Shown here: positions 10,845 through 22,572 of the stretch, in pieces | Numbering within the stretch: position 1 is the first letter of the stretch | Layout: each line of letters opens with the position of its first letter | Origin: Astropecten irregularis | Taxonomy: Eukaryota; Echinodermata; Asteroidea; Paxillosida; Astropectinidae | DNA: 64,000 nt | Assembly (NCBI GenBank): GCA_963971285.1 | Contig: OZ020265.1 | Span: 5,496,270-5,560,269 of the forward strand | Direction of reading: 5' to 3' | Notes under the pieces: model-generated | What the model saw: the letters and a program-made list of their open reading frames with translations, nothing else | Database searches by the model: none | Told to the model about the DNA's origin: nothing | Position numbers and translations under genes: made by a program

Positions 10845-13331
10845 CTGCAAATGGTTAAAAATAACGATCAAAACTATAATATGCTCGTCTGGATCTTAAA
10901 CGGTAATCGGTTTGTATTTTGCCGTGAGTGTGGACTATCACAACTAATTTCTTAGACAGAGGAAGAGCGTGATAAGGAAGACAGATAAAGCGTGTCATTT
11001 ACCAGCTAAATATATCGGGTGGAAAATGTACTGATTGTTACATACGTGTATTTCTCTAAGTTGAAAAAGAGGGATTGTTTGGTGGAATGGGAAATTTCGA
11101 GGTTAGATGTTTAATACATGAGTGGTAAATGCCACATAACTGCACTCTGATCCATTATGTACATGAAATAATAAACCTGTGAACATTTGAGCTCAATCAG
11201 ACATTTGAGTCGCGAGAAAATAGCGAAAACCTTAATTAGGATTTCTTATAACATATAAAGAATGGTTTTGTTCTTACTCCGAGATCAAAATTATTATTAT
11301 TTTTTTATATAAATACACAATTTCAGACGGAATTATTTGAACAGTACGATTCTACCATCATCGTCTTCATACTCAAAAAGTTATAGGTAAATATGTTTAC
11401 TTTTCTGATCTTGTATGCTACCAATCCTGTACTGTACCTTTAAGGGACAAGACCTTGAAAAGGTAAGTTGGATAGCAAACCCATCAGTCGCTATGTACTC
11501 ACTATTCATCAAGTAGAAGTAGTATTTTATCATTATTATGACTAGGATCGGGAAGGCTTAATATTTCACAACATCGATTTATATTTAGATCCCACTTGCC
11601 AGTAAGCCCGATTAATAAGTCACACATACTCCGAATTTGTATCTCCTTAAATCGGACATTCCCCTGTTTATCTGAGTAACACTTTGAAAGCAAAAGCTTT
11701 AAAATATCAACAATACACGAGAATAATCAAGATGGCTGCTCCAATAGAGGTGGGATAACACATCACAAGAGGGAGCTATAACATAACTGGCGGAGGATTT
11801 TGTTATCTGTGTTTGTGCTATTCATATTAATGTGACGAGATCCTCCGAGGGTTATACACGAGTGTATTATTCCATAGAGCTAGGACGGACAGAATGATGT
11901 CATTAAGCATGTGATATATGTTCTGCATGGCAACGGCAGCGACCAATCAGAATAAGACTTTCCCGTGTCCCGGGGCGGAAGTGGAGCCCCTGGGCGTGGC
12001 TTATTGGGTTGTTAAAGTCACAGGTGACGGGTTAACCAGATCAAGACGCATCAGCTGGCAATAATGCGGTCTATTTTCCACCATAACGAATTCACAGTCT
12101 TCAGTTTCGCATGCGATTTTACTAAGCCTGAGTCAAAGAGGTTATGGAGATTCAGCCATATTCGGCTGAGATACACCGACCTGCAGACGCATCGGCAAGA
12201 GAATAAAATGCCAAACATACTGAGAACTGCATGAATACATGAAACACTGCAGACACTGACGGGCTAGCTGTATGATAATGTACGTTTACCAGTCAGTCAG
12301 ATAAACTGCGGCCCTGCCCGGGACATGTTTTGTTTCTCAGTTTTGGCTTTTGATGTTGCATTTGTTTTGTGTATCATGCATACATATTATTCTTGTACAT
12401 TCATTCTCATTTTCGTAAATGACCGACGACTTTTCGAGTACAAATCGTCCCTCTCGGCCACTCCGCTTGCAGAAAGATGGTCGTTTATAAAATCAAACAC
12501 AATAATTTGAGCATTGATCAATCCATTTGTGTACAGGGGAGCGCGTTAAATTCAATTCAACGATCGCATTGAAGAATGCATGGAAATCTCGAATGCCACA
12601 ACTGCCACAACAGGTATCCGTGCTCGCTTTACAAGGCATGCAACAACTTCGGGAACCAGGCGAATTCATGCGAATTTATGATCTAGGAGTAGAGAAAGGT
12701 GCTGCAACGTTTCACCAAAATTCCATCTAGGAATTCTTGTTTTCAAAAACCATAGCGTTACGGCTCCCCGAAAAGTGATAGTGTTAGAAGGTTCACGAAG
12801 GAGCCTTCTTAATCTTGAAATAATTTTAAAAGACGTGATTGCTGTTCTCTGTCACACGTCGGGGTCAAATCGGGACGAAGATCGGTCAGCTTGAATCATT
12901 TTTTTTTACAGCAACAAACCCTGAAAGTTATAAGTAAATCTGTGAACATTTATGTTTGGGTATGAACCATTGGTACTCCTGTAACTGTACCTCGTTGCAG
13001 TTACTGAATATGTTTATCCAGTTGCACACTGTATGCAATCTAGAATCTGTTGCTGTATCCTCTATTGTCATTCAGCCTATGAGAATGAATAAGTAAACAA
13101 AATCTTCATTGAAGAAATACCAGCAATTGAATGTGCGAACTGGCCCATATTCTGTTTACAATTCACCGTCATAGCTAACTGACTTCTACTCAATGGTAGG
13201 AATGAAGGCCATTGCTGACAAAGTAAAAAAGAAAGTACGCTTCCGCTTTGTTTGCTAATATCGGGTGTTTTGCAAAAGGACACACTCTGTGGGTACAGTG
13301 TGTCCTTTGGCAAAACAAACCCTACCCATTA
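10742..13331. repeat. Tandem unit, copy 1 (2.6 kb)
   Basis: Direct-repeat unit whose content recurs at 13332-16270, including the agcatagagtaaatggtcgc start, the gggacatgttttgtttctc segment and the aggacacactgtgtgg hairpin near the end. It embeds a reverse copy of the dispersed MITE family (about 11125-11445). No intact gene beyond the orphan exon at its left edge. Confidence 0.8.
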
Positions 13332-14368
13332 AGCATAGAGTAAATGGTCGCCACACAAAGCTGTACGATGAAAACCCCTAAAACAGACGTCTGGATCCGC
13401 ATTTTGAATCAAAACAGCCTCGCAGTTATGCGAGCTGCAAATGGTTAAAAAAATAACGATCAAAATTATAATATGCTCGTCTGGATCTTAAACGGTTATC
13501 GGTTTGTATTTTGCCGTGAGTGTAGACTACCACAACTAATTTCTTAGACAGAGGAAGAGCGTGATAAGGAAGACAGATAAAGCGTGTCATTTACCAGCTA
13601 AATATATCGGGTGGAAAATGTACTGATTGTTACATGCGTGTATATCTCTAAGTTGAAAAAGAGGGATTGTTTGGTGGAATGGGAAATTTCGAGGTAAGAT
13701 GTTTAATACATGAGTGGTAAATGCCACATAACTGCACTCTGATCCATCATGTACATGGAATAATAAACCTGTGAACATTTGAGCTCAATCGGACATTTGA
13801 GTCGCGAGAAAATAGCGAAAACCTTAATTAGGATTTCTTATAACATATACAGAATGGTTTTGTTCTTACTCCGAGATCAAAATTATTATTATTTTTTTTA
13901 TATAAATACACAATTTCAGACGGAATTATTTGAACGGTACGATTCTACCAGCATCGTCTTCATACCCCAAAAGTTATAGGTAAATTTGTTTACTTTTCTG
14001 TTCTTGTATGTCACCAATCCTGTACTGAACCTTTAAGGGACAAGACAATGAAAAGTTGAATAGGAAACCCATCAGTCGTTATGTACTCACTATTATCATT
14101 ATTATGCTTTTGAGACAACTCGTACCGTTGCCACCCGTACCTTCGCCAACTCGTATGACTAGGATCGGGAAGGCTTATACTCATTGTAACATGATATTTC
14201 ACACTATCGATTTATATTTAGATCCCACTGGCAGTAAGCCCGATTAATAAGTCACAAATACCTCGAATTTTTATCTCCTTAAATCGGACTTAATATTGTT
14301 TATCTCCGTTACATTTTGAATGCTTTAATGGCTTCCGACTCTTAAACGAACAAGATAATTGGAAATTA

Positions 14369-14445
14369 TGGATACCGCTCAGTAGGTAGAGCTCCGATAA
14401 TGTATTCCATTGGTCGCTAGTTTGAATTCCCTCCTTTTCGTCTTT
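14369..14445 (+). repeat. tRNA-like SINE head inside copy 2 only
   Basis: CCGCTCAGTAGGTAGAGC fits a tRNA D-arm/A-box and GGTCGCTAGTTTGAATTCCC fits a T-arm/B-box at nearly normal spacing. It lies in the block present in tandem copy 2 and absent from copy 1, as expected of a SINE insertion after duplication. Confidence 0.5.
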
Positions 14446-16204
14446 GTGCACGTTTAAATGACTTCATACCAAATAATTGATTTCATTGTTATCCTTTGAG
14501 GTATTATGGGAATATCTTTTTCCGTTCCGAAGTCTGCGTTGAGGTCTTGAACTTCACAATCACTACGAATGTGGTTACTCTGGCAGAATGAATCATGGCT
14601 AAACACTCACATTAGGGACGGGAGCAAAAGCTTTAAAATATCAACAATACACGAGAATAATCAAGATGGCTGCTCCAATAGAGGAGGGATAACACATCAC
14701 AAGAGGGAGCTATAACATAACTGGCGAAGGATTTTTTTTCTGTGTTTGTGCTATTCATATTAATGTGACGAGATCCTCCGAGGGTTATACACGAGTGTAT
14801 TATTCCATAGAGCTAGGACGGACAGAATGATGTCATTAAGCATGTGATATATGTTCTGCATGGCAACGGCAGCGACCAATCAGAATAAGACTTTCCCGTG
14901 TCCCGGGGCGGAAGTGGAGCCCCTGGGCGTGGCTTATTGTGTTGTTAAAGTCACAGGTGACGGGTTAACCAGATCAAGACGCATCAGCTGGCAATAATGC
15001 GGTATATTTTCCACCATAACGAATTCACAGTCTTCAGTTTCGCATGCGATTTTACTAAGCCTGAGTCAAAGAGGTTATGGAGATTCAGCCATATTCGGCT
15101 GAGATACACCGACCTGCAGACGCATCGGCAAGAGAATAAAATGCCAAACATACTGAGAACTTCATGAATACATGAAACACTGCAGACACTGACGGGCTAG
15201 CTGTATGATAATGTACGTTTACCAGTCAGTCAGATAAACTGCGGCCCTGCCCGGGACATGTTTTGTTTCTCAGTTTTGGCTTTTGATGTTGCATTTGTTT
15301 TGTGTATCATGCATACATATTATTCTTGTACATTCATTCTCATTTTCGTAAATGACCGACGACTTTTCCAGTACAAATCGTCCCTCTCGGCCACTCCGCT
15401 TGCAGAAAGATGGTCGTTTATAAAATCAATCATACAATAATTTGAGCATTGATCAATCCATTTGTGTACAGGGGAGCGCGTTAAATTCAATTCAACGATC
15501 GCATTGAAGAATGCATGGAAATCTCGAATGCCACAACTGCCACAACAGGTATCCGTGCTAGCTTTACAAGGCATGCAACAACTTCGGGAACCAGGCGAAT
15601 TCATGCGAATTTATGATCTAGGAGTAGAGAAAGGTGCTGCAACGTTTCACCAAAATTCCATCTAGGAATTCTTGTTTTCAAAAACCATAGCGTTACGGCT
15701 CCCCGAAAAGTGATAGTGTTAGAAGGTTCACGGAGGAGCCTTCTTAAACTTGAAATAATTTTAAAAGACGTGATTGCTGTACTCTGTCACACGTCGGGGT
15801 CAAATCGGGACGAAGATCGGTCAGCTTGAATCATTTTTTTTTACAGCAACAAACCCTGAAAGTTATACGTAAATCTATGAACATTTATGTTTGGGTATGA
15901 ACCATTGGTACTCCTGTAACTGTACCTCGTTGCAGTTACTGAATATGTTTATCCAGTTGCACACTGTATGCAATCTAGAATCTGTTTCTGTATCCTCTAT
16001 TGTCATTCAGCCTATGAGAATGAATAAGTAAACAATATCTTCATTGAAGAAATACCAGCAATTGAATGTGCGAACTGGCCCATATTCTGTTTACAATTCA
16101 CCGTCATAGCTAACTGACTTCTACTCAATGGTAGGAATGAAGGCCATTGCTGACAAAGTAAAAGAAAAAGTATGCTTCCGCTTTGTTTGCTAATACCGGG
16201 TGTT

Positions 16205-16250
16205 TTGCCAAAGGACACACTGTGTGGGTACAGTGCGTCCTTTGGCAAAA
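16205..16250. repeat. Stable hairpin in tandem unit
   Basis: TTTTGCCAAAGGACACACTG pairs with CAGTGCGTCCTTTGGCAAAA around a short GTGGGTA-type loop. Versions occur at about 13266-13315, 61851-61900 and 63637-63683. Confidence 0.7.
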
Positions 16251-16270
16251 CAAACCCTACCCATTAAATA

Positions 16271-16849
16271 CAATAATAGACAGAACTGACTGTATGTCTT
16301 CAACTGTTTGATTTTTAGCGTGTTGCATTCAATATCTCTCTGCGGATGTTCTGACCACCCCTAAATACCGTCCATTTGTTAATTCAATGAGCAATTAAGT
16401 GATGTTAGGGAAAGGCCATTTGTTTGCCAAAACAAATGAGTTTCAATGTTTGTTAGTCGTAATAGTATGTGTGGCCATGTCGAGTTGGGATATGAAGATC
16501 ACAAACTTATTAAGGGGGTTTATTTTAACGACATAACGCATTCAACGACATTGCATGACGTTCTTAAGTCCAGAAAAAGTTTAATATACATGTACCTGCG
16601 GCATCATTTATGCTTGTTCTGCTGTCTAATGTGTTTAAACGTACAGCATGTCATTTAGGTCCAAATACCAATTGTTGCAGTTTCGCATACGATTTTACTA
16701 AGCCTGAGTCAAAGAGGTTATGGGGATTCAGCCATATTCGGCTGAGATACACCGACCTGCAGACGCGTCGGCAAGAGAATAAAATGCCAAACATACTGAG
16801 AACTGCATGAATACATGAAACACATCAGACACTGACGGGCTAGCTGTAT
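16271..16849. repeat. Left half of the tandem unit interrupted by the Harbinger interval
   Basis: Matches 61911-62655 apart from a deletion of about 180 bp. It shares subtype bases with the right-hand units (cgcatacgatttta, ttatggggattc, gacgcgtcgg) that differ from copies at 12.1 and 15.0 kb. It stops at 16849, where the Harbinger end begins; the continuation (gataaactgcggtcctgcc) is at 60860 onward. Confidence 0.75.
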
Positions 16850-17392
16850 GCCTTGGTCACACCTACGGGTTTTGCCGTACTTGGCCGCAGTTCTTGCACC
16901 CGTAGTTACCCGTACTTACACGTACTAGATTCGTAGTTAGCCTCAGTTACATGTAGTTAGCCGTAGTTACCCGCACTTAACCGTAGTTCAGCTTTAGGGT
17001 TTTACCCTTGGTCTAGCCGCACTTCTAGCCTAAAATTTTGAACATGTTCAAAAATTTCGCAGTTGTTCGTAGTTACCCGTACTTCGATCGTACTAACAGC
17101 CGCAGTTACACGTAGTTCACCCGTAGTTACCCGTACCTACCTGTACTTAAAAATCGGCACTAATTTACTACGGTCTACCACGGTTAAGTACGGATCAAAC
17201 TACGGGTAACTAAGGGTAAGTACGGCTAAGTACGGTTGCACCACGGTTGGCAAAGTAAGAGTAACTACGGTTAAGTACGGGTGAAGTACAGTTAAATACG
17301 GGTGAAGTAAGGTTAAGTAAGGGTGAAATAAGGACAAGTAAGGGTAAGTAAGGTCAACTAAGGTTAAGTAAGGTCAAATAAAGCTAGTTTCT
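16850..17392. repeat. Harbinger left terminal and subterminal repeats
   Basis: After the terminal repeat, short motifs of the type CCGTAGTTACCCGTACTTA recur up to about 17155, then the inverse (TACGGGTAAGTACGG) up to about 17390. The same motif array lies inside the right end (60500-60859). Such clusters are likely binding sites for the transposase or its Myb-like partner; that role is inferred from the family. Confidence 0.8.
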
Positions 17393-17408
17393 GGGAAATT
17401 TCTGGGGG

Positions 17409-17418
17409 GTATATAAGC
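17409..17418 (+). promoter_or_regulatory. TATA box of the Harbinger transposase
   Basis: GTATATAAGC lies about 100 bp upstream of the start codon at 17513, between the subterminal repeats and the ORF, giving a likely transcription start near 17440. Confidence 0.6.
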
Positions 17419-17512
17419 TGGATCAGAGCACATGGTCTTCCCAGTCTGTGACAGTTCTTCACCAGATCGTACGTCTTAAATATTCCTCTCAAACCTCAAC
17501 AACAACTTCACC

Positions 17513-18811
17513 ATGGTAGACAGGGTTACCATGATTAGGTATTGGGGCCTGGTGAACAGAGAGCTGATGGGGTTGGCCAGGGACCTCGTGGATCTTGAAG
17601 AGGTGGAGGCTAGAGAGAGGCAGCAGAGAAGGCAGAGAAGGTGGTGGACTAGGGGATGGATTGCCCGGAGACCCACACTGGGCCTTTATGACACCCTCAT
17701 GCAAGAGCTCGAGATAGAGGATGTCGAGACCTTCGCCTACTTCATGAGGATGGATGTGGACACATTCAACGACCTGCTGCAGAGGGTCCAATGGCGTATT
17801 CTGAGGAGGGATACCGCGATGCGCGATGCTGTCTCACCTGGGGTGAAACTTGCCGTCACCCTCAGGTACCTGGCAACAGGCAACACGTACAGAGACTTGA
17901 GGTGTGGGTTCAGGGTTGCCCACAACACCATCTCGTGCATTGTGAGGGAGGTGTGCCAGGCTCTTTTGGACATCGTTGGACCAGAGGTGCTGAAGACCCC
18001 AACAACAGCAGACGAGTGGCTCCAGGTGGCACAGAACTTCCAAGACCGGTGGCAGTTTCCCCACACCCTGGGAGCCATAGACGGCAAGCATATAGCCATT
18101 AAGAAGCCACCCAAGTCAGGTTCAGTCTACTACAACTACAAGGGCTTCTACTCCATTGTGTTGATGGCCTTGGTCGACGCCGACTACAAGTTTCTGTGGA
18201 TCCAGGTTGGCGATGTGGGTTCCAGTTCTGATGGCCAGATCTGGAACAACTGTCAGATGCGCGAAGCAATTGAGCAGGGTGTCCTTGGTGTTCCTGATGC
18301 TGCACCGTTGCCTGGTGATGACATGGCCTCCCCCTACTACTTTATAGCTGACGACGCCTTTGGCATGAGGACCTTCCTGATGAAGCCATTCTCCAGACGT
18401 GGCCTCACCCGCGACGAGCAGCTCTTCAATTACCGTCTCTCCAGGGCGCGCCGCGTTGTTGAAAACGCCTTTGGCATCATGGCCAACAAGTTTAGATGTC
18501 TGCTGGGGCCAATCCATGTGGAAGTCGACAGTGCCACACTCATTGTCAAGACTTGTTGCGTCCTCCACAACTATCTGCGAGCCAGGAATCCTGCTGCAGA
18601 CAACCAGGTTGCAGACCGGGAAGATGCTGCCCACAACTTGCTGCCTGGCGAGTGGCGTAACCATGTGAACCTGACAGACATGACTGAACCACAGTGCGGG
18701 AACCGCGCAACCAAGGAGGCCAAGAGGCAGAGACTCTACCTGAAACACTACCTGTTGTCGGCAGCAGGTTCAGTGCCATGGCAAGAAAGGCTGGTGCCTC
18801 AACACAACTAG
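17513..18811 (+). CDS. PIF/Harbinger (HARBI1-like) DDE transposase
   Basis: Intact single-exon ORF of 432 residues with a strong start context (CACCATGG). The DDE nuclease core is complete: D190 in GAIDGKH, D240 in SSSDGQIWN and E317 in RRVVENAFGIM, spaced as in HARBI1-type nucleases. An upstream helix-turn-helix-like segment (about residues 105-150, including GNTYRDLRCGF and HNTISCIV) fits the DNA-recognition part of the family. The enzyme should cut and paste the element together with the Myb-like protein encoded on the opposite strand. There is no stop or frameshift, so it could be active; activity is inference. A domesticated gene is unlikely given the element ends and subterminal repeats around it. 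Confidence 0.93.
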   Translation: MVDRVTMIRYWGLVNRELMGLARDLVDLEEVEARERQQRRQRRWWTRGWIARRPTLGLYDTLMQELEIEDVETFAYFMRMDVDTFNDLLQRVQWRILRRDTAMRDAVSPGVKLAVTLRYLATGNTYRDLRCGFRVAHNTISCIVREVCQALLDIVGPEVLKTPTTADEWLQVAQNFQDRWQFPHTLGAIDGKHIAIKKPPKSGSVYYNYKGFYSIVLMALVDADYKFLWIQVGDVGSSSDGQIWNNCQMREAIEQGVLGVPDAAPLPGDDMASPYYFIADDAFGMRTFLMKPFSRRGLTRDEQLFNYRLSRARRVVENAFGIMANKFRCLLGPIHVEVDSATLIVKTCCVLHNYLRARNPAADNQVADREDAAHNLLPGEWRNHVNLTDMTEPQCGNRATKEAKRQRLYLKHYLLSAAGSVPWQERLVPQHN

Positions 18812-19681
18812 GTGTTGGCACATTGGTGTACGGCCCTTTTAAGGGCCCATGCAAGTAACCCGGGGAAGGGTCCTTTTAAGGACCATTTAAGTACCACCCA
18901 GTCCTGGTAACCAAGCAGGGCTAATTGTGGATGCCTCAGGGCGCACTTGTGCCCAGAGGAGTTTCTACTACATAATATACACCCTCAGACTGCCAAAAGA
19001 TGTTCATTCACAATCCCATGCACCACAATGAAGAAAGAGGATCGAGTCACTTGACTTTGGTGGCACATGTGATAGAGATAACTATCTGTAATTTAATAAT
19101 AAAGAACAGAAAAAACAATAAGACAACTTGTCTTTCTGTACATAACATAGGCAACTTTGCACAATGCATTTACATATATAAAAAGCACAAATAACTCTAG
19201 CAAAAGTATGGCCAAAATCACTAGAAATAATGGTCAAAACTTAATTTACATAAGCTGCCTTATCCTTTTGCACATAAGTCTAAGAAACAGTGCAGGCTAA
19301 AACAATGAATATGCATATGCCTGAGCAAGCTCTTCCAGTTAAATACCAAATGGAAAATCTTCAAAAAATAACACAAAGATAAACGAATGACTATTAATCC
19401 CAACTTATTATGAAAAGTGGTGAATACAATAAAAAGGCACATAGTTATTTAAAAACACACAAAAACAGGTCATTCATGAAACTTAGTAAATGATGAATTA
19501 TATATTGTAATATTACCTGCACCCTCACTGCACAGCCTGCTGCAGTGACACTAATAACAAACAAAGATTTAAACTAATGAAAGGGATAATAAAAAATAAG
19601 GTTACTTATAAGGACCGTTCCGCAAGGGTACTTACAGGGGTCCTTAAAAGGACCGTTCCCCTCATGTTTGACATGCTCAGC
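18812..19681. other. Convergent intergenic region with palindromes
   Basis: Lies between the stop codons of the two convergent Harbinger genes. It contains the palindromes GGCCCTTTTAAGGGCC (about 18833) and GGTCCTTTTAAGGACC (about 18869), and a further GGTCCTTAAAAGGACC near 19640. AATAAA-type signals occur near 19100. No coding sequence seen. Confidence 0.6.
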
Positions 19682-20436
19682 TCATGTCAAACATGGTGTC
19701 CAGTGAGGCTGACCGGGAGGAGCACTGTTGGGCCTCTGACCAGGCGGCTGCTGAGGCTGCTGAGTCTGGTAGCCAGTCTGCCACAGTGCCAGGTATTCCT
19801 GCGGACACTGCTGCTGCTGCTGGCTGGCAATGGAAGAGGCCAGATGGGCGTCAGTGATCTGGATGTCAACCTGGGGCTGTTGGTGCTGCTGAGTCTGTGC
19901 CACCTGCTGCTGCGTCCCCTGCGAAGCGCGTTGTCGGCTCTCACGCTTGAACCTCACCATCAATGAGTGGCACTCGAGTTGGAAATCTTTGAACCCAGTC
20001 TCGTCCATCTCGGCACATGCGGCGCCTACTAGCCGACCAAATGCCGCTCTCTCAGTGTCCTCCTGAAATAAACCAAAATAAAATGGAATATCCCTTATTA
20101 CAAACTGGCATCATAAAAGAAACGTTGGGGAGTCAGTCAGTCAGTCAGTCAGTCAGAATTTTTATTTTTTTTACTTACTCCCCGCAGCAGATCCGCCTGC
20201 TGTCTCTCGGTTGAGGCCATCCTCCTCTCTATGGCAGCAAGAAGGACCGACGAAGAAGTCGAAGAGGTGCTCTTCGTCTTCTTCTTCTTCGTGGGGGTGG
20301 AGGTGAGGAGTGGAGCAGCAACCTCCTCACTGGAATCCTCCTCGTCCTCAGACACAGGAGCTCGGCCCTCGGCAGCACTGGAGTGGGTGGAGTCCGGAAA
20401 ACGGTCGGGATGCTTATCCCGCAACTGGGCCAACAG
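19682..20436 (-). pseudogene. Harbinger Myb/MADF-like accessory gene, exons 3-4 (C-terminal part)
   Basis: Exon 3 (20436-20179) has acceptor ctttcag and donor GTAAGT. Exon 4 (20062-19682) has acceptor atttcag and ends at a stop. Both are phase 0 and in frame with exon 2 at 59.6 kb. Exon 3 encodes an acidic/serine region, a lysine-rich patch (TKKKKTKS) and a helical segment (IERRMASTERQQADLLRG). Exon 4 encodes ERAAFGRLVGAACAEMDETG and a glutamine-rich tail. This helix followed by a short conserved C-terminal domain is typical of Harbinger accessory proteins, which bind DNA and bring the transposase to the element. The gene is called a pseudogene because exon 1 has a frameshift and intron 2 has grown to 39 kb. 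Confidence 0.7.
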
Positions 20437-22572
20437 CTGAAAGTACAACAAACATTGTTCATGCATTAATATTTTTTTAATTAAAAATAAAAATATATAT
20501 AATTTTAAATGTAGAATTTTATTTTATCATGTTACTTTCTGTTTAACATAACATCAGATAAGAGAAGCCTTTATTTACCAAATTAACAGTCCTGAATAAT
20601 ATGGATATTCCATTAAAAAAAGTGGGGGGAGACCTTAAATTGTTGCCCCCCCAAAAAAAAACAACGAAAAAAAACATTAAAATAGGCATGAAACATGAGT
20701 TTTGAGAACCACCAAATCTTGTGCCCCCACATAAATTCCTGTCAATTATAGGTGGGGGGAAATTACAAGTGCTGGTTTTTGTTTTGGTGGTTCTCAATAG
20801 TCAAGTTTTCATTTTTAATTTATTTTATGTCTGGTTGCAGGCGGTGAAATTGTTATACTATTTTTTCTTAAATTTTATTGGCAAATTTTCATTGAGTCAG
20901 TGAGTGAGTCAGTGAGCGAGTCAGTGAGTGAGTCTGTCTGTCTGTCGGTCGGGCGGGCTGTTCTCTCAAGGGGATCGTTGTGGGTTGAACTGTTTGCACA
21001 AAGGGGCATTATGGGCTTTTTTGACCTTGTGGGCTTGTGCCCACTATCGCATCTATTTCTGTAGGTACGAAGCGTCATTCCGGGCTGTTTGAAACCAGTT
21101 TCTTTTTTTCCCCACAATGCATTGCGGTCTGTGTGATTGTCTGTACTACAGGCAACAGACAGTGCACAAAGCTGCTTGAGGGGTTTGCTATAGCGCCCTC
21201 TATAGGTTCTGATCCAGAGTTTTTCGGAACTAGAGATATAGGTGCTATTAGTTGGAGAGCTAGGTGGGTTTTAATCATAATGTTGAGTACAAAAGGTTTG
21301 AGTGCATATTTCTATTGGATTTAATGTACGAATGAGAGAATGGGGCGTCTTAAGTTGCACACCCCTGGGCTTTGGGCCCCCTGGGGCACCAAAGTTGCCC
21401 CAAATATCGATTTATTCAAACTTTTGAGTACAACCAAAATTCCTTTTGCAAATGATCATTTAGTGACCTCTGACAACAAATCCACAATTTAAGACATGAT
21501 TTTTCCTGGGGTTTGTAGATAAGACGGGGGTGTTTGTAGATAATATGGGGGTTTTGTACATAAGGCATGGGGTGTTTGGACCCATTGGGTCCTTCAAAAT
21601 TGAACTTATAAAAAGAGTCTGTACATCAATTTTGATTACAGCTATGGATAAAACATTACTCTAGATGAATAAAAAAGTAATTTAAGACATACAAATGTCT
21701 GGGGTTTCTAATTAAGACCATAACTAATTAACGGCCAATTAGCGATTTATTCACACTTTTGAGTACAACTAAAATTCCTTTTGCAAATGATCATTTAGTG
21801 ACCTCTGACAACAAATCCACAATTTAAGACATGATTTTTCCTGGGGTTTGTAGATAAGATGGGGGTGTTTGTAGATAATAATGGGGTGTTTGTACATATA
21901 TAAAGATGGGGTGTTTGGACCCAGGGTATATAAGGACCTTAAAATTGAACTTATAAAAAAGAGTCTGTACATCAATTTTGATTACAGCTATGGATAAAAC
22001 ATTACTCCACATGAATAAAAATGCAATTTAAGACATACAAATGTTTGGGGTTTCTATTTAAGACCATCACTAATTAATGGCAAATTAGCAATTTATTCAC
22101 ACTTTTGTGTACAACCATAATTCCTTTTGCAAATGTTTATTTAGTGACCTCTGACAACAAATCCACAATTTAAGACATGATTTTTCCTGGGGTTTGTAAA
22201 TAAGACACAATATAAAAGTTGCATCACAGCACTGATTTACTCACGTTATGGTTAATTATGTATGTATACACATGCAACGCATTGAACGCAAACGGTAATT
22301 TGATGGTATTTCGGGAAAATGCCACGCAAGAGAAAATGGTCCAGTCTTTACCCGCACAAAAAAATCTTTGATAAGTTGTGATATTTATCCCCCCCCCCCA
22401 AAAAAAAAAAGACGAAAAGTGGAAATTTAATATGTCTGAGACTGAAGACCGCTGAATAACGATTCTCAAATCTGCGATGCTGCCCTGAAACAAACTATGA
22501 AGTATGAAGTACCGTCCCGTGATCGAATATGGAGGTTCAAAAGTGGACATTCTACTTTTCTCCTCTCCAAGA

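Larger units (their letters stand above)
13332..16270. repeat. Tandem unit, copy 2 (2.9 kb)
   Basis: Direct duplicate of 10742-13331, very similar throughout. It has an extra block of about 290 bp at 14335-14625 that includes a tRNA-like segment. The unit continues past 16270 into sequence that copy 1 lacks but which matches the right-hand units at 61.9-62.65 kb. Confidence 0.8.

Noticed and set aside
17737-18854. Antisense ORFs of up to 208 codons over the transposase
   Set aside because: Shadow frames of the GC-rich transposase ORF with no family signal.
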